Below are positions 45,660 to 54,066 of a stretch of 64,000 bases of DNA, piece after piece. Position 1 is the stretch's first letter. Every line of letters begins with the position of its first letter. The notes beneath the pieces were generated by a model, which had not been told where the DNA came from, searched no databases, and saw nothing but the letters and a program-made list of their open reading frames with translations. The translations under genes and the position numbers were made by a program. Origin of the DNA: Pseudomonas tumuqii. GTDB taxonomy: Bacteria > Pseudomonadota > Gammaproteobacteria > Pseudomonadales > Pseudomonadaceae. Where the stretch lies: positions 1-64,000 of the forward strand of contig NZ_JAAOJA010000010.1 in the NCBI RefSeq assembly GCF_013184545.1, in the 5' to 3' direction.

Positions 45660-45837
45660 CGTAGGATGTATTGAGCGCAGCGATACCCAGCCTTCCTGCC
45701 CTGGCATATCGCCGCCCCCTGGGAGACGCGCGGCCTGCTGCGTGCGGTTTCACCTGGCCAGCCACCGCAACCGCCAGCCGGGCGAGGTGCAGCCGGCCTT
45801 CGTCGAGGATCTGCTCGGAGCCTTCGCCTGCTAGCGA
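45660..45837 (+). pseudogene. possible decayed coding remnant (LysR-like C-terminus?)
   Basis: The 404-base gap 45515-45918 holds, after the terminator, a repeat (GTAGGATGTATTGAGCGCAG, 45661-45680) and then high-GC codon-like sequence. Joining two frames gives LPWHIAAPWETRGLLRAV and RFHLASHRNRQPGEVQPAFV followed by EDLLGAFAC and a stop. This looks like the eroded end of a regulator gene, perhaps LysR type, directly before the reductase. No intact ORF remains. Identification is weak. Confidence 0.25.
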
Positions 45838-45918
45838 CATGAGTGTCGAATGCCCGCGCCGGGGCAGTCTATAGTTTCAGTTCACCCCTCTTCCCGCCCT
45901 CACTGGCAAGGAGTCGTC

Positions 45919-46479
45919 ATGAGCAAGGTTCACCACATCGCCGTCCTGGTCGGCAGCCTGCGCAAGGGCTCGATCAATCGCAAACTGGCCCTGGCCCTGA
46001 TCGAACTGGCGCCGGCTTCGCTGAAACTGGAAATCGTCGAGATCGGCGACCTGCCGCTGTACAACGAGGATATCGACCACGACCAGCCGCCCGAGGCTTA
46101 CATCCGCTTCCGCGCCAAGCTCAAGGCGGCCGACGCGCTGCTGTTCGTCACCCCGGAATACAACCGCTCGATGCCGGCGCCGATGAAGAACGCCATCGAC
46201 GTCGGCTCGCGCCCCTACGGCCAGAGCGCCTTCGGCGGCAAGCCGGGCGCCGTGCTGAGTGCCTCGCCAGGCGCCATCGGCGGTTTCGGCGCCAACCAGC
46301 ACCTGCGCCAGTCCATGGTATTTCTCGATGTGCCGATGATGCAGCAGCCGGAAGCTTACATAGGCAATGCCGGCAGCCTCTTCGAAGAGAGCGGTGAGCT
46401 CGGCGACGGCATCAAACCGTTCCTGAAAAAGTTCATCGACGCCTATGCCGAATGGGTGGCGCATCAGGTAAAAGGCTGA
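45919..46479 (+). CDS. NADPH-dependent FMN reductase (ChrR/YieF-like quinone reductase)
   Basis: A 186-residue flavodoxin-like protein. FMN phosphate loop VGSLRKGSINRKLA (12-25) and TPEYNRSMPAPMKNAID (about 76-92) are the signatures. Relatives reduce quinones and chromate with NAD(P)H and limit oxidative damage. ATG at 45919 has AAGGAG 6 bases upstream. Single gene with a terminator after it. Confidence 0.9.
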   Translation: MSKVHHIAVLVGSLRKGSINRKLALALIELAPASLKLEIVEIGDLPLYNEDIDHDQPPEAYIRFRAKLKAADALLFVTPEYNRSMPAPMKNAIDVGSRPYGQSAFGGKPGAVLSASPGAIGGFGANQHLRQSMVFLDVPMMQQPEAYIGNAGSLFEESGELGDGIKPFLKKFIDAYAEWVAHQVKG

Positions 46480-46545
46480 CCCACGCGGGATGGCGGATGC
46501 TGGACAGGTAATAGGGAGCACTGGGCGAACGCCCAAAAAAGAAAA

Positions 46546-46561
46546 CCCCGCTGGTGCGGGG
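46546..46561 (+). terminator. terminator after the FMN reductase
   Basis: CCCCGC-TGGT-GCGGGG followed by CCTTTGC. Preceded by a second small hairpin GGGCGAACGCCC and an A-tract, so the pair may act in both directions. Confidence 0.6.
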
Positions 46562-46712
46562 CCTTTGCAGACTGTGTACTGACATCCGTGTTCCGCACAC
46601 CATCCTGGCGGCTTCCAGCGTATCCCTTTTGGTTACTTTGCGCTTCCTGCGCTACGTCCATGAACAGAAGGTTAGCCGCCCAGCGCCCAGCGCAGTAGTG
46701 GCGATCTGCAGC

Positions 46713-46742
46713 ACGCCATGTAAGCTAAGGCTTACATGGCGT
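46713..46742. repeat. perfect 13-bp-arm inverted repeat
   Basis: ACGCCATGTAAGC-TAAG-GCTTACATGGCGT. It lies in the 360-base gap 46480-46839 before the endonuclease gene. No T-tract follows. It could be an operator, an RNA hairpin or a REP relative. A small GCCGCCG-AACA-CGGCGG hairpin (46807-46823) sits just before the next start codon. The rest of the gap shows no ORF. Confidence 0.6.
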
Positions 46743-46839
46743 CAATCTTTCGGCTTTATCATGCCTCGTCGGTCTTGTTAGAGGCGACCATCCTATAAAA
46801 ACAACAGCCGCCGAACACGGCGGTCAGCGGGGCCTGGTC

Positions 46840-47502
46840 ATGCGTGCTGTCGTTATCGCCCTCGGTTGCCTGGCAGCCAGTTTCAGCCTGCCGGTTCTGG
46901 CCAATGGTCAGAGCCAGATTGCCGATCCGCAAGTTCGCGACCAGTTGTTCTGGAATGAGCTGTATGGCGCCGGCGGCACCTCGCTGTATTGCGCCAAGGC
47001 CTTTACCGGCGAAGGTGGTGGCGGACTGCTCAGCGCCAGCCCGATCTACAGCCGCAAGCAGTTGAAAAGCGCCCTGCGCTGCATCACCGATCGCCAGTGC
47101 CGCATCATGAACCCGCGCTATGCCTATATGGCCGCCGACCTGCATAACCTCTATCCGGCGCTGACCCGCGTCGAACAGGTGCGGCGCAACGCGCAGTTCG
47201 GTGAGCTGGACGCCAGCGGGCAGAGCCCGTTCGTCGACATCGGCTGCGACCTCAAGAGCCGCTTCAAGGTGCTGGAGCCGCCTGACGCAGCCAAGGGCAA
47301 TATCGCCCGGGCGATCTTCTATATGCATATCGAATACGACCTGCCCATCGTCGGCCAGGCGAGCATGTACAAACGCTGGCACCGGATGGACCCACCGGAT
47401 GGCGAAGAAAACGCCCGCAACGAAAAGATCGGCAGCCTGCAGGGTACGCGCAACCGTTTTATCGACGACCCGGCCCTGGTCGACCAATTGATCGCCGACT
47501 GA
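46840..47502 (+). CDS. endA: secreted/periplasmic endonuclease I
   Basis: A 220-residue protein with a signal peptide (1-21, LPVLANG). The C-terminal half shows the Endonuclease_1 signature: NIARAIFYMHIEYDLP, RWHRMDPPDGEENARNEKI and QGTRNRFIDDP. The four-plus cysteines (YCAKAF, LRCITDRQCRIM, IGCDLK) should form disulfides in the periplasm. It cuts double-stranded DNA non-specifically, for nutrient scavenging. Start is the only well-placed ATG before the signal peptide. Confidence 0.88.
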   Translation: MRAVVIALGCLAASFSLPVLANGQSQIADPQVRDQLFWNELYGAGGTSLYCAKAFTGEGGGGLLSASPIYSRKQLKSALRCITDRQCRIMNPRYAYMAADLHNLYPALTRVEQVRRNAQFGELDASGQSPFVDIGCDLKSRFKVLEPPDAAKGNIARAIFYMHIEYDLPIVGQASMYKRWHRMDPPDGEENARNEKIGSLQGTRNRFIDDPALVDQLIAD

Positions 47503-47638
47503 GACACCCCGCGCCGCGCCGATGAACCAGCGGTGCACTGCCTGCGGTGAGGTCACCCTGCGGATTGCTCGGGGTAATGGGTCGCAGCGGCGGGCGCCTG
47601 GAGACGGCCGCGGTAGACGGGGGGTTGTTCGCGAGCTC

Positions 47639-48460
47639 TCAGTCCAGGGCGCGGGCCAGCTGGATCAGTTCGGCACGCCATTCGACGGCTACCGGCAAGG
47701 CGAGGAAGGACGGGTTGAGCAGGGACTCGCGTGCTTCATAGGTCAGCACCTCGCCCTTGAGGGTCAGCACTTCGCCGCCGGCACCTTCCAACACGCCCTG
47801 GGCGGCGGCGGTGTCCCACTGCGAGGTCGGCGCCAGGCGCGGGTAGCAATCGGCAATGCCTTCGGCCAGTTGGCAGAACTTCAGCGAGCTGCCGACGCTG
47901 GCCAGTTGCAGGTCGCCGAAGCGCTCGCTTAGGCCCTCGAGCAGACGCTCCTGCGCCGGGCTGCTGTGGCGCCGGCTGGCGACCACGGTAAAGGCCTCGT
48001 CCGGGGTCAGGCGCACGCTGATCGGCTGCTCCGCGCCATCGGCCTCGGCCCGCCAGGCGCCCAGGCCGGCACCGCCGTAGTAGCAGCGGCCATTGGCCGG
48101 AATACCGACCACGCCGAAGACCACCCGGCCCCGCTCGATCAGGGCGACGTTGACGGTGAACTCCTCGCTGCCGGCAATGAATTCCTTGGTGCCGTCCAGC
48201 GGGTCGACCAGCCACCAGCGGCGCCACTGCGCGCGCTCGCCGAAGGCGATATCGGCGTCCTCCTCGGACAGCACCGGGATGCTCGGATCGAGCGCGACCA
48301 GGCCATCGGTGAGGATGTGATGGGCGGCCATGTCGGCGGCGGTCACCGGCGAGGCGTCGGCCTTTTCGGTGACCAGCACACCGGCGCGCCAATGCGGCAG
48401 AATCGCCGCGCCGGCCTCGCGGACCAACTGGATGACCGCCGGAATCAGGGGGTGGCTCAT
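47639..48460 (-). CDS. cysQ: 3'(2'),5'-bisphosphate nucleotidase
   Basis: A 273-residue inositol-monophosphatase-fold enzyme. Metal-binding motifs: SEEDADI (about 65), WLVDPLDGTKEFI (about 83-95) and SQWDTAAAQGVLE (about 211-223). CysQ removes the 3'-phosphate of PAP formed in sulfate assimilation. It overlaps nudE by 4 bases, so the pair is an operon. The 136 bases after it towards endA show nothing recognisable. Confidence 0.95.
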   Translation of the reverse strand: MSHPLIPAVIQLVREAGAAILPHWRAGVLVTEKADASPVTAADMAAHHILTDGLVALDPSIPVLSEEDADIAFGERAQWRRWWLVDPLDGTKEFIAGSEEFTVNVALIERGRVVFGVVGIPANGRCYYGGAGLGAWRAEADGAEQPISVRLTPDEAFTVVASRRHSSPAQERLLEGLSERFGDLQLASVGSSLKFCQLAEGIADCYPRLAPTSQWDTAAAQGVLEGAGGEVLTLKGEVLTYEARESLLNPSFLALPVAVEWRAELIQLARALD

Positions 48461-49023
48461 GGCACGAAGTCTCCGCGCTGGGTCAGCAGATCGCGCGCCA
48501 GGTAGAGCGCGGCCAGGGCCCGGCCCTCGCTGAATTGTGGATGCTGCACCAGGCTCGAGAGTTCGCGCAGGTTGACCTTGTCGACCCGCATCGGCTCCGG
48601 TTCGTCACCGGGCAGGCTTTCCGGGTACAGCTCCGTAGCCAATACCACCTGGATCTTCTGGCTCATATAGCCGGGCGACAGGCTCAGCTCGGTCAGGTGC
48701 TCGAGCCGCCGCGCGCCGAAACCGGCTTCTTCCTTGAGTTCGCGGTCGGCCGCTGCCAGCACGTCCTCGCCCGGTTCGATCAGCCCCTTGGGCAGCGACA
48801 GCTGGTAGTCGTCGGTGCCGGCGCAGTATTCCTCGACCAGCAGCACATGCTCGGCATCGGCCAGCGCCACTATCATCACCGCGCCGTAACCGACGCCCTT
48901 GCCGACCAGGCGCTCATAGGTCCGTTCCACCCCGTTGGCGAAGCGCAGCTGCAGTTCCTCGACACGAAACAGGCGACTGCTGGCGACGATCTCGCGGGCG
49001 AGTACGGTGGGTTTCTGACGCAT
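48457..49023 (-). CDS. nudE: ADP compounds hydrolase NudE
   Basis: A 188-residue Nudix hydrolase with a perfect box GLIEPGEDVLAAADRELKEE (plus AGF). NudE hydrolyses ADP-ribose, Ap3A and NADH. ATG at 49023 is preceded by AGGAG; the longer frame is not needed. Divergent from yrfG. Confidence 0.93.
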   Translation of the reverse strand: MRQKPTVLAREIVASSRLFRVEELQLRFANGVERTYERLVGKGVGYGAVMIVALADAEHVLLVEEYCAGTDDYQLSLPKGLIEPGEDVLAAADRELKEEAGFGARRLEHLTELSLSPGYMSQKIQVVLATELYPESLPGDEPEPMRVDKVNLRELSSLVQHPQFSEGRALAALYLARDLLTQRGDFVP

Positions 49024-49158
49024 GGTGCGGCTCCTGGGAGTGGCGAGGCGAGTTATCATACCGCGCCTTTTCCGATTAGCCCCGTCGGAGATTGCGCGAT
49101 CACGACGTCAGTCGGCAGATTAGCGACAACCTCCGCAATCAGCACACAAGAAGCCGCC

Positions 49159-49821
49159 ATGCCGTCATTGCCCTGGACCGAGATCGACACCGTACTGCTG
49201 GACATGGACGGCACCCTGCTCGACCTGCATTTCGACAACCACTTCTGGCTGGAGCACCTGCCGCAGCGCTATGCCGAGCTGCACGGCATCAGCCGCGCGC
49301 TGGCCGACGCCGAGCTGCTGCCGCTGTTCCATGCGCACGCCGGCCAGCTCAACTGGTACTGCACGGACTTCTGGAGCCGCGAGCTGAATCTGTCGATCCG
49401 CGAACTCAAGCGCGAGGTGGCCCACCTGATCGCCCTGCGCCCGGACGCCGACACCTTCCTCGCCGCGGTGCGCGCCGCCGGCAAACGCGTGGTGCTGATC
49501 ACCAACGCCCATCGCGATTCGCTGTCGCTGAAGCTGGAACGCATCGAACTGGCGCCCTACTTCGACCGCCTGATCAGCTCCCACGACTACGGCTTCGCCA
49601 AGGAAGACCAGCAGTTCTGGTTCGCCCTGCAGCAGGACCTCGGCTTCGCTGCGGCGCGCAGCCTGTTCATCGACGACAGCCTGCCGATCCTGCGCAGCGC
49701 CCGCGCCTTCGGCGTCGGCCATCTGCTGGCGGTGCGCCAGCCGGACAGCCGCAAAGGCCCGAAAGACACCGAGGAATTCGCCGCAGTCGATGACTACCGG
49801 GCGTTGATCGAGGGGCTGTAA
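49159..49821 (+). CDS. yrfG: GMP/IMP nucleotidase YrfG (HAD family)
   Basis: A 220-residue HAD phosphatase. Motif I DMDGTLLDL (about 15-23), motif II LITNAHRDS and motif III/IV FIDDSLPIL are seen. YrfG dephosphorylates GMP and IMP. ATG at 49159; the longer in-frame extension overlaps nudE and has no function. Confidence 0.9.
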   Translation: MPSLPWTEIDTVLLDMDGTLLDLHFDNHFWLEHLPQRYAELHGISRALADAELLPLFHAHAGQLNWYCTDFWSRELNLSIRELKREVAHLIALRPDADTFLAAVRAAGKRVVLITNAHRDSLSLKLERIELAPYFDRLISSHDYGFAKEDQQFWFALQQDLGFAAARSLFIDDSLPILRSARAFGVGHLLAVRQPDSRKGPKDTEEFAAVDDYRALIEGL

Positions 49822-49823
49822 AC

Positions 49824-49891
49824 GCACTGTGGTGCGGCAAGTGAATCAGATTGAGCCGGTGCACGCGCGTCCAGCGCACGGTGAGGCTGAC
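49824..49891 (-). pseudogene. duplicated 3'-end fragment of fdhD
   Basis: The minus strand encodes SLTVRWTRVHRLNLIHLPHH, nearly identical to the C-terminus of the intact FdhD downstream (NLTVRWAREHRLNLIHLPHH). The DNA differs at about 8 of 65 positions from 50040-50104, mostly silently. No other part of fdhD is present. A REP-like pair separates the copies. Confidence 0.75.
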
Positions 49892-49899
49892 CGAGCCTG

Positions 49900-49973
49900 G
49901 TAGGGTGCGCCGTGCGCACCACTGACAACCGGGTGCCGGTGCGCACGGCCTAGGCAGCCCCGCGCACCCTACG
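49900..49973. repeat. REP-like pair
   Basis: TAGGGTGCGCCGTGCGCACC (49901-49920) and GGTGCGCACGG...CGCGCACCCTACG (49938-49973) form a head-to-head pair. Same family as 40715-40731 and 61544-61566. Confidence 0.65.
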
Positions 49974-50011
49974 AGCCGGGGTCATCGAAACAATAACGCT
50001 GAGAGAGCGCC

Positions 50012-50836
50012 CTAGCACGCCGGGCTGTAGACCCGGGGCGCGCTGTGATGCGGCAGGTGGATCAGGTTGAGCCGGTGCTCGCGCGCCCAGCGCACGGTGA
50101 GGTTGGTCGGCGCCGAGAGGCTGACCAGGGTGGCGAATTCGCCGCGCACCGCCTTGTGAATCAGCTCCAGGCTGCAGCGACTGGTGATCACCACGAAGCC
50201 CTGGCGCGCGCTACGACCTTGCTGGCGCAGCGCACCGATCAGCTTGTCCAGCGCGTTGTGCCGGCCGATATCCTCGCGGCACAGGCTGATTTCGCCGTGC
50301 TGGTCGACAAATAGCGCGGCATGCAGGGCGCCGCTGTGGCGCGCCAGGCTCTGCACGCTGGCGATGCGCGTGCGCAGGTCACGCAGGTGTGCGGCGGGCG
50401 GCAACGGGCTGGGCGGCAGGACCTCGAGTTGCGGCAGTGCCTGCTCCAGCGCCGCCACGCCACACAGGCCGCAACCGCTGGTGCCGGCCAGCTGGCGACG
50501 TTGCTGCTTGAGCGCCCAGAAGGCGCGGTTACTGATCTGCACCTCGGCGCTGAGGGTGTCGCCACTGCGCGTAACCCGTACGTCGAAAATTTGCTCGATG
50601 CCGCTGACCACCGCGCTGCTCAGGCTGAAGCCGATGACGAAGTCTTCCACGGCCGAGGGCGAGACCATCATCACCGCATGGCTGATACCGTTGTAGGCAA
50701 TCGCCAGGGCACATTCCTCGGCCAACATGGCGCTGCCGCGCACTGCCGCGTCATCCAGCTCGACATAGGCGTAGGCATCCTGCGCCTGGCTGGTGGACGG
50801 CTCGCCCGGAACGGAGATGGCTGCGCGACGTGACAT
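50012..50836 (-). CDS. fdhD: formate dehydrogenase accessory sulfurtransferase FdhD
   Basis: A 274-residue FdhD with the CGLCG motif (Cys near 121 and 124) that relays sulfur from a cysteine desulfurase to the molybdenum cofactor, plus CREDIGRHNALDKLIG and TSRCSLELIHKA. ATG at 50836 has GGAG upstream; the 31-codon longer frame is unsupported. It follows fdsD in the fds operon and is needed for FdsA activity. Confidence 0.95.
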   Translation of the reverse strand: MSRRAAISVPGEPSTSQAQDAYAYVELDDAAVRGSAMLAEECALAIAYNGISHAVMMVSPSAVEDFVIGFSLSSAVVSGIEQIFDVRVTRSGDTLSAEVQISNRAFWALKQQRRQLAGTSGCGLCGVAALEQALPQLEVLPPSPLPPAAHLRDLRTRIASVQSLARHSGALHAALFVDQHGEISLCREDIGRHNALDKLIGALRQQGRSARQGFVVITSRCSLELIHKAVRGEFATLVSLSAPTNLTVRWAREHRLNLIHLPHHSAPRVYSPAC

Positions 50837-50867
50837 GCTCGATGACTCCAAGGGATCAGCTCCCAGC

Positions 50868-51116
50868 TTAAGCCGGCCTGGCCACAGGTTCGACCTGGTC
50901 GCGACGCGCCCGCATTGCCTCGAGCACAAAGGCGCTCAGCCCTTCACCGCCGCTGGCATCGAGATGAGCGTAGAGCGCGGTGCGCATCTGCGGATCCCAT
51001 TGGCGCTTGAGGTGCTGGGCGAAATCGTCCCGCGCCTGCAGCGGGTCGGGCTGGGAGGCGAAGAAGGCGCCAATCTGGTTGGCCATCTTGATCAGTTGCG
51101 TGGCGTTCATGCCCAT
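50868..51116 (-). CDS. fdsD: formate dehydrogenase delta subunit
   Basis: An 82-residue FdsD: ATQLIKMANQIGAFFASQPD and KRQWDPQMRTALYAHLD are typical. It assists assembly or stability of the Fds complex. ATG GGC ATG: start at 51116 (or two codons later). It sits between fdsA and fdhD, 91 bases after fdsA, in a gap that contains a GTAGGATGGGTTGAGCGCAG repeat (51150-51169). Confidence 0.88.
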   Translation of the reverse strand: MGMNATQLIKMANQIGAFFASQPDPLQARDDFAQHLKRQWDPQMRTALYAHLDASGGEGLSAFVLEAMRARRDQVEPVARPA

Positions 51117-51149
51117 GGACGTGCTCCGCTGATTAACCCGACTGCCCCG

Positions 51150-51180
51150 TAGGATGGGTTGAGCGCAGCGATACCCATGC
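51150..51180. repeat. GTAGGATGGGTTGAGCGCAG repeat
   Basis: A Pseudomonas-type intergenic repeat; a second, diverged copy occurs at 45661-45690 (GTAGGATGTATTGAGCGCAG). Both continue with CGATACCCA. Confidence 0.55.
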
Positions 51181-51207
51181 CGTCGCTGCACACACACCAC
51201 ACGCCCC

Positions 51208-54051
51208 TCACAGCTGCACCACCTTGATCTGCGGCAGCAGGTCGAGCTGCTCGTGGGTGAAGGCCTGGAACTCCTCCTGCCACTGCGAAGGCGTTGCCAC
51301 CTTGCTGATCTGCACCGCGGTGACCTTGTACTCGGGGCAGTTGGTGGCCCAGTCGGAGTTGTCGGTGGTGATCACGTTGGCGCCGGATTCCGGGTGGTGG
51401 AAGGTGGTGTAAACAATCCCCGGCTGAACCCGCTCGGTAATGGTCGCACGCATCGCCGTCTCGCCGGCGCGGCTGTTGATCGATACCCAGTCGCCGTCAT
51501 TGATCCCGCGATCCTCGGCATCCACCGGATGGATCTCCAGACGATCTTCGGCATGCCAGGCGCCGTTGGCGGTGCGCCGGGTCTGCGCACCGACGTTGTA
51601 CTGCGAGAGAATCCGCCCGGTGGTGAGGATCAGCGGGCGCTTGCGCGAGGTGCGCTCCTCGGTGGCGATGTACTCGGTGATCATGAAGCGGCCCTTGCCG
51701 CGCACGAAGGCGTCCTCGTGCATGATCGGCGTGCCTTCGGGCGCGGCGTCGTTGCATGGCCACTGGATGCTGCCCAGGCGCTCGAGCTTGGCGTAGCTGA
51801 CCCCGGTGAAGGTCGGCGTCAGGCTGGCGATCTCGTCCATGATCTGCGACGGGTGGCTGTAGTTCATCGGGTAGCCGAGGGCATTGGACAGCGCCACCGT
51901 CACTTCCCAGTCTTCCTTGCCGGCCAGCGCCGGCATCACCTTGCGCACCGGCGAGATGCGCCGTTCGGCGTTGGTGAAGGTGCCGTTCTTCTCAAGGAAG
52001 GAGGCGCCAGGGAGGAACACATGGGCGTACTTGGCGGTTTCGTTGAGGAACAGGTCCTGCACCACCACGCACTCCATGGCCTTGAGCGCGTCGGTGACGT
52101 GCTGGGTGTCCGGGTCGGACTGCGCCGGGTCCTCGCCCTGGATATACATGCCCTTGAAGGTGCCGGCATGGGCCGCCGCCAGCATATTGGGGATACGCAG
52201 GCCCGGCTCGTCGAGCAAGGTGACGCCCCAGGCCTGCTCGAACTGCGCGCGCGCCAGCGGGTCGGAGACGTGGCGGTAGCCGGGCAGCTCATGGGGAAAG
52301 GAACCCATGTCGCAGGAGCCCTGCACGTTGTTCTGCCCGCGCAGCGGGTTCACCCCGACGCCGGGCCGGCCGATATTGCCGGTGGCCATGGCCAGGTTGG
52401 CGATCGCCATCACGGTCGAGGAACCCTGGCTGTGTTCGGTCACGCCCAGGCCGTAGTAGATCGCCGCGTTACCGCCGGTGGCATACAGCCGCGCCGCAGC
52501 GCGCACGCTGGCGGCCGGCACTCCGGTCAACTCCTCCATGGCCTCGGGGCTGTGCCGCGGGTCGGCGACGAAGGCGCGCCATTGTTCGAAGGCCTCAATC
52601 TCGCAGCGCTCGGCGACGAAAGCCTCGTCCACCAGCCCTTCACTGACGATGACGTGGGCCAGGCTGTTGAGCAGGGCGACGTTGCTGCCGGGACGCAGTT
52701 GCAGGTGATGGTCGGCCTTGACGTGCGGGCCGCGCACCAGGTCGATGCCGCGCGGATCGGCGACGATCAGCTTGGCGCCCTCGCGCAGACGACGCTTGAG
52801 CTGCGAGCCGAATACCGGGTGGCCGTCGGTGGGGTTGGCGCCGATCACCAGCACCACATCGGCGGCCAGCACCGAGTCGAAATCCTGGGTGCCGGCGGAT
52901 TCGCCGAGGGTGACCTTGAGGCCGTAGCCGGTCGGCGAATGGCAGACCCGCGCGCAGGTGTCGACGTTGTTGTTGCCGAAGGCGGCGCGCACCAGTTTCT
53001 GTACCAGGTAGGCCTCTTCGTTGGTGCAGCGCGACGACGTCAGGCCGCCGACCGAGTCGCGGCCGTACTGCGCCTGGATGTCCTTGAAGCGTTTGGCGGT
53101 ATAGGCGATCGCCTCGTCCCAGCTCACCGTGCGCCAGGGCTCGTGGATGCTCTCGCGAATCATCGGCGCGGCGATGCGATCCGGGTGGGTGGCGTAGCCC
53201 CAGGCGAAACGGCCCTTGACGCAGGCGTGGCCGTGGTTGGCGTGGCCGTCCTTGTTCGGCACCATGCGTACAACTTCATTGCCTTTGATCTCGGCCTTGA
53301 ACGAACAACCGACGCCGCAATAGGCGCAGGTGGTGGTCACGCTGCGTTCGGCCTGGCCCTTCTCGATCACCGACTTTTCCATCAGGGTGGCGGTCGGGCA
53401 GGCGTTGACACAGGCGCCGCAGGACACGCACTCGGAGTCGAGGAAGGTCTCGTTCTGCCCGGCGCTGACCTGCGAGTCGAAGCCACGGCCAGTGATGGTC
53501 AGGGCGAAGGTGCCCTGCACTTCTTCACAGGCGCGCACGCAGCGGTTGCAGACGATGCACTTGGCCGGGTCGAAGGTGAAATAGGGGTTGGATTCGTCCT
53601 TGGCCTCGGCCAGGTGGGTCTTCACCGGGTCGTAGCGCACCTCGCGCAGGCCGACCACGCCGGCCATGTCCTGCAGCTCGCAGTTGCCGTTGGCCGAACA
53701 GGTCAGGCAGTCCAGCGGGTGGTCGGAGATATACAGCTCCATGGTGCCGCGGCGCAGCTCGGCCAGTTTCGGGCTCTGCGTATGCACCTTCATCCCGGCT
53801 TCCACCGGGGTGGTGCAGGACGCCGGGAAGCCGCGCCGGCCTTCGATTTCCACCACGCACAGGCGGCACGAGCCGAAGGGTTCCAGGCTGTCGCTGGCGC
53901 ACAGCTTGGGCACCGCGATGCCGGCCTCCTGGGCCGCGCGCATCAGCGAGGTGCCGGCCGGCACGCTGATCGCCTGGCCGTCGATTTCCACGGTTACCGG
54001 GGCGCCGGTGCGGGCGGGGGTGCCATAGTCGAGTTCACGAAACAGGGCCAT
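51208..54051 (-). CDS. fdsA: NAD-dependent formate dehydrogenase, molybdenum alpha subunit
   Basis: A 947-residue subunit. N-terminal [2Fe-2S] cysteines C51, C62, C65, C79; His-ligated cluster H111, C115, C118, C124; two [4Fe-4S] clusters (CIVCNRCVRAC 165-175; CVSCGACVNACP 208-219); MGD-domain cluster CAYCGVGC; and the Mo-ligand Cys370 with His371 (VCHSPTGYGL). Thus a Mo/W bis-MGD enzyme of the cysteine type. It oxidises formate to CO2 and passes electrons to FdsBG. Cytosolic. Complete and without frame disruption. Confidence 0.97.
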   Translation of the reverse strand: MALFRELDYGTPARTGAPVTVEIDGQAISVPAGTSLMRAAQEAGIAVPKLCASDSLEPFGSCRLCVVEIEGRRGFPASCTTPVEAGMKVHTQSPKLAELRRGTMELYISDHPLDCLTCSANGNCELQDMAGVVGLREVRYDPVKTHLAEAKDESNPYFTFDPAKCIVCNRCVRACEEVQGTFALTITGRGFDSQVSAGQNETFLDSECVSCGACVNACPTATLMEKSVIEKGQAERSVTTTCAYCGVGCSFKAEIKGNEVVRMVPNKDGHANHGHACVKGRFAWGYATHPDRIAAPMIRESIHEPWRTVSWDEAIAYTAKRFKDIQAQYGRDSVGGLTSSRCTNEEAYLVQKLVRAAFGNNNVDTCARVCHSPTGYGLKVTLGESAGTQDFDSVLAADVVLVIGANPTDGHPVFGSQLKRRLREGAKLIVADPRGIDLVRGPHVKADHHLQLRPGSNVALLNSLAHVIVSEGLVDEAFVAERCEIEAFEQWRAFVADPRHSPEAMEELTGVPAASVRAAARLYATGGNAAIYYGLGVTEHSQGSSTVMAIANLAMATGNIGRPGVGVNPLRGQNNVQGSCDMGSFPHELPGYRHVSDPLARAQFEQAWGVTLLDEPGLRIPNMLAAAHAGTFKGMYIQGEDPAQSDPDTQHVTDALKAMECVVVQDLFLNETAKYAHVFLPGASFLEKNGTFTNAERRISPVRKVMPALAGKEDWEVTVALSNALGYPMNYSHPSQIMDEIASLTPTFTGVSYAKLERLGSIQWPCNDAAPEGTPIMHEDAFVRGKGRFMITEYIATEERTSRKRPLILTTGRILSQYNVGAQTRRTANGAWHAEDRLEIHPVDAEDRGINDGDWVSINSRAGETAMRATITERVQPGIVYTTFHHPESGANVITTDNSDWATNCPEYKVTAVQISKVATPSQWQEEFQAFTHEQLDLLPQIKVVQL

Positions 54052-54066
54052 GTCGGTGTCTCCGGT

